NCBI GenBank assembly: GCA_023248025.1
Contig: JAHFFI010000003.1
Span: 1 to 37,369 of the forward strand
From: Candidatus Omnitrophota bacterium
Lineage (GTDB): Bacteria > Omnitrophota > Gorgyraeia > 2-02-FULL-51-18
Reading direction: 5' to 3'
DNA: 37,369 bases
Shown: piece by piece, positions 36,573 to 37,369 of the stretch
How the letters are laid out: each line of letters opens with the position of its first letter
How positions within the stretch are numbered: position 1 is the first letter of the stretch
Translations under genes and position numbers: made by a program
The notes under the pieces: model-generated
Seen by the model: only the letters and a program-made list of their open reading frames with translations
Database searches by the model: none
Told to the model about the DNA's origin: nothing

Positions 36573-36893
36573 TTAGTCTTCGAGAAAGCCGCCTATAATG
36601 GTAGGAGTATTTCCGCGGCCTACAACAACCCTGTTGGTATCTGTTCTATCGCGATTATCATTACCGCCGCGACCATAATCACTCGGTGAGGCATCATAGG
36701 CGTCATTAGCACCTGGGGCCTGAGTCCGGTAGGATACGCTCCCTTTTGTAATAGATCGCAGCAATTGCTTCGTTTCGTCATTACGGTAAGTTACATCACT
36801 TGAAGACGCTTCATATTCGTCTACAGAAAATTCGCCCCAAGCTTGGTAGCTTAATCCCAGAAGAAACGCTATCACTAGAATAATATTTTTCAT
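36573..36893 (-). CDS. Small secreted protein, tandem family member 3 (C-terminal NTPTIIGGFLED)
   Basis: MKNIILVIAFLLGLSYQAWG, YRNDETKQL, DASPSDYG, TPTIIGGFLED. Confidence 0.7.
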   Translation of the reverse strand: MKNIILVIAFLLGLSYQAWGEFSVDEYEASSSDVTYRNDETKQLLRSITKGSVSYRTQAPGANDAYDASPSDYGRGGNDNRDRTDTNRVVVGRGNTPTIIGGFLED

Positions 36894-37086
36894 AACTCAA
36901 CAACCCCTATTTATCTGGAACTACTGGTCGTTTCATATTTAATCGTCGTACTAATATTGATTAATAATAATAAAAAGTATTAGCTCTTTACAACCTTTGA
37001 TTAAAATATACATCAAAATTTACATAATTTCAATAGTTTGTTAATAGACTAAATACTTTTTTATCCTCCTTGCCGTACAAAGGGCA

Positions 37087-37115
37087 TTGACATGGCCTGT
37101 CTTTATATCTAAAAT
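37087..37115 (+). promoter_or_regulatory. Candidate sigma70-type promoter of the nuoJ-like gene
   Basis: TTGACA (37087-37092), 17 bp, TAAAAT (37110-37115); ATG at 37128. Confidence 0.6.
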
Positions 37116-37127
37116 ACTTGAATATTT

Positions 37128-37369
37128 ATGCTTACAACCATTCTTTTTGTTGTATTTTCAATTGGCGCTTTGGCGTCCGCGCTCGGTGTCGTACTCTCTC
37201 GTTCCGCAATCTATAGCGTCCTTCTTCTGGTGCTGACCATGGGCATGATCTCTGGGCTTTTTATTCTGCTCAAAGCCTTTCTCGTCGCAACCATTCTCAT
37301 ACTTGTTTACGCGGGCGCCATTCTCGTACTTTTTCTTTTCGTGGTCATGCTTGTGTATTACAGAAAATT
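37128..37369 (+). CDS. nuoJ: NADH-quinone oxidoreductase subunit J-like, 5' part (truncated by window end; not in supplied ORF track)
   Basis: Manual translation MLTTILFVVFSIGALASALGVVLSRSAIYSVLLLVLTMGMISGLFILLKAFLVATILILVYAGAILVLFLFVVMLVYYRK; VYAGAIxVLFLFVxML is typical of NuoJ. Confidence 0.85.
   Translation, partial: MLTTILFVVFSIGALASALGVVLSRSAIYSVLLLVLTMGMISGLFILLKAFLVATILILVYAGAILVLFLFVVMLVYYRK

Noticed and set aside
1-37369. CRISPR arrays, tRNA/rRNA genes, prophage or integrase, toxin-antitoxin or restriction systems
   Set aside because: Looked for repeat-spacer periodicity, tRNA-like cloverleaves and signature proteins while reading; none seen. A tRNAscan/Infernal run would be needed to exclude small RNAs.

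Overview
The window is a dense bacterial chromosomal segment, mostly ordinary housekeeping and cell-envelope genes. It holds about 37 supportable CDSs. There is no phage, CRISPR array, rRNA or tRNA that I can recognise, and no classical transposase.

Main blocks, left to right:
- A queC-like PP-loop gene, then a phoB-phoR-phoU cluster with two tandem thymidylate-kinase-like genes and ppx/gppA.
- An SDR (pteridine-reductase type), queD, a flavin reductase, a DUF6580-like membrane protein, a PIG-L deacetylase, a GT39 glycosyltransferase and mutY.
- A Fur-box-preceded iron operon: hemP, DUF2231, outer-membrane protein, cytochrome c, FTR1, fur. The 47-aa hemP is missing from the supplied ORF track.
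- MFS, TlpA, CcdA, RlmN, histidine phosphatase and gamma-carbonic anhydrase genes.
- A six-repeat propeller/SdrD-B protein, a 1007-aa outer-membrane protein and a CorC/CNNM gene.
- DsbA-MauE, then a MacAB-TolC-type exporter with an embedded TPR gene.
- A CHASE2-GGDEF protein divergent from an alginate-export-type porin, followed by three small secreted proteins that look like one undescribed family.
- The 5' end of a nuoJ-like gene, also missing from the ORF track.

The non-coding signals I rate highest are:
(1) two copies of a ~300-350 bp palindrome-rich intergenic element with compensatory changes between copies and a clean 52-bp nested-cruciform insertion in one copy;
(2) a ~270 bp MITE-like element with ~32-bp near-perfect terminal inverted repeats that supplies the stop codon of the neighbouring gene;
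(3) the small secreted protein family with duplicated upstream regions;
(4) several promoters placed so that transcription would start at or within a few nt of the start codon.

All family assignments come from reading motifs in the translations; no searches were run. The taxon is not determined.
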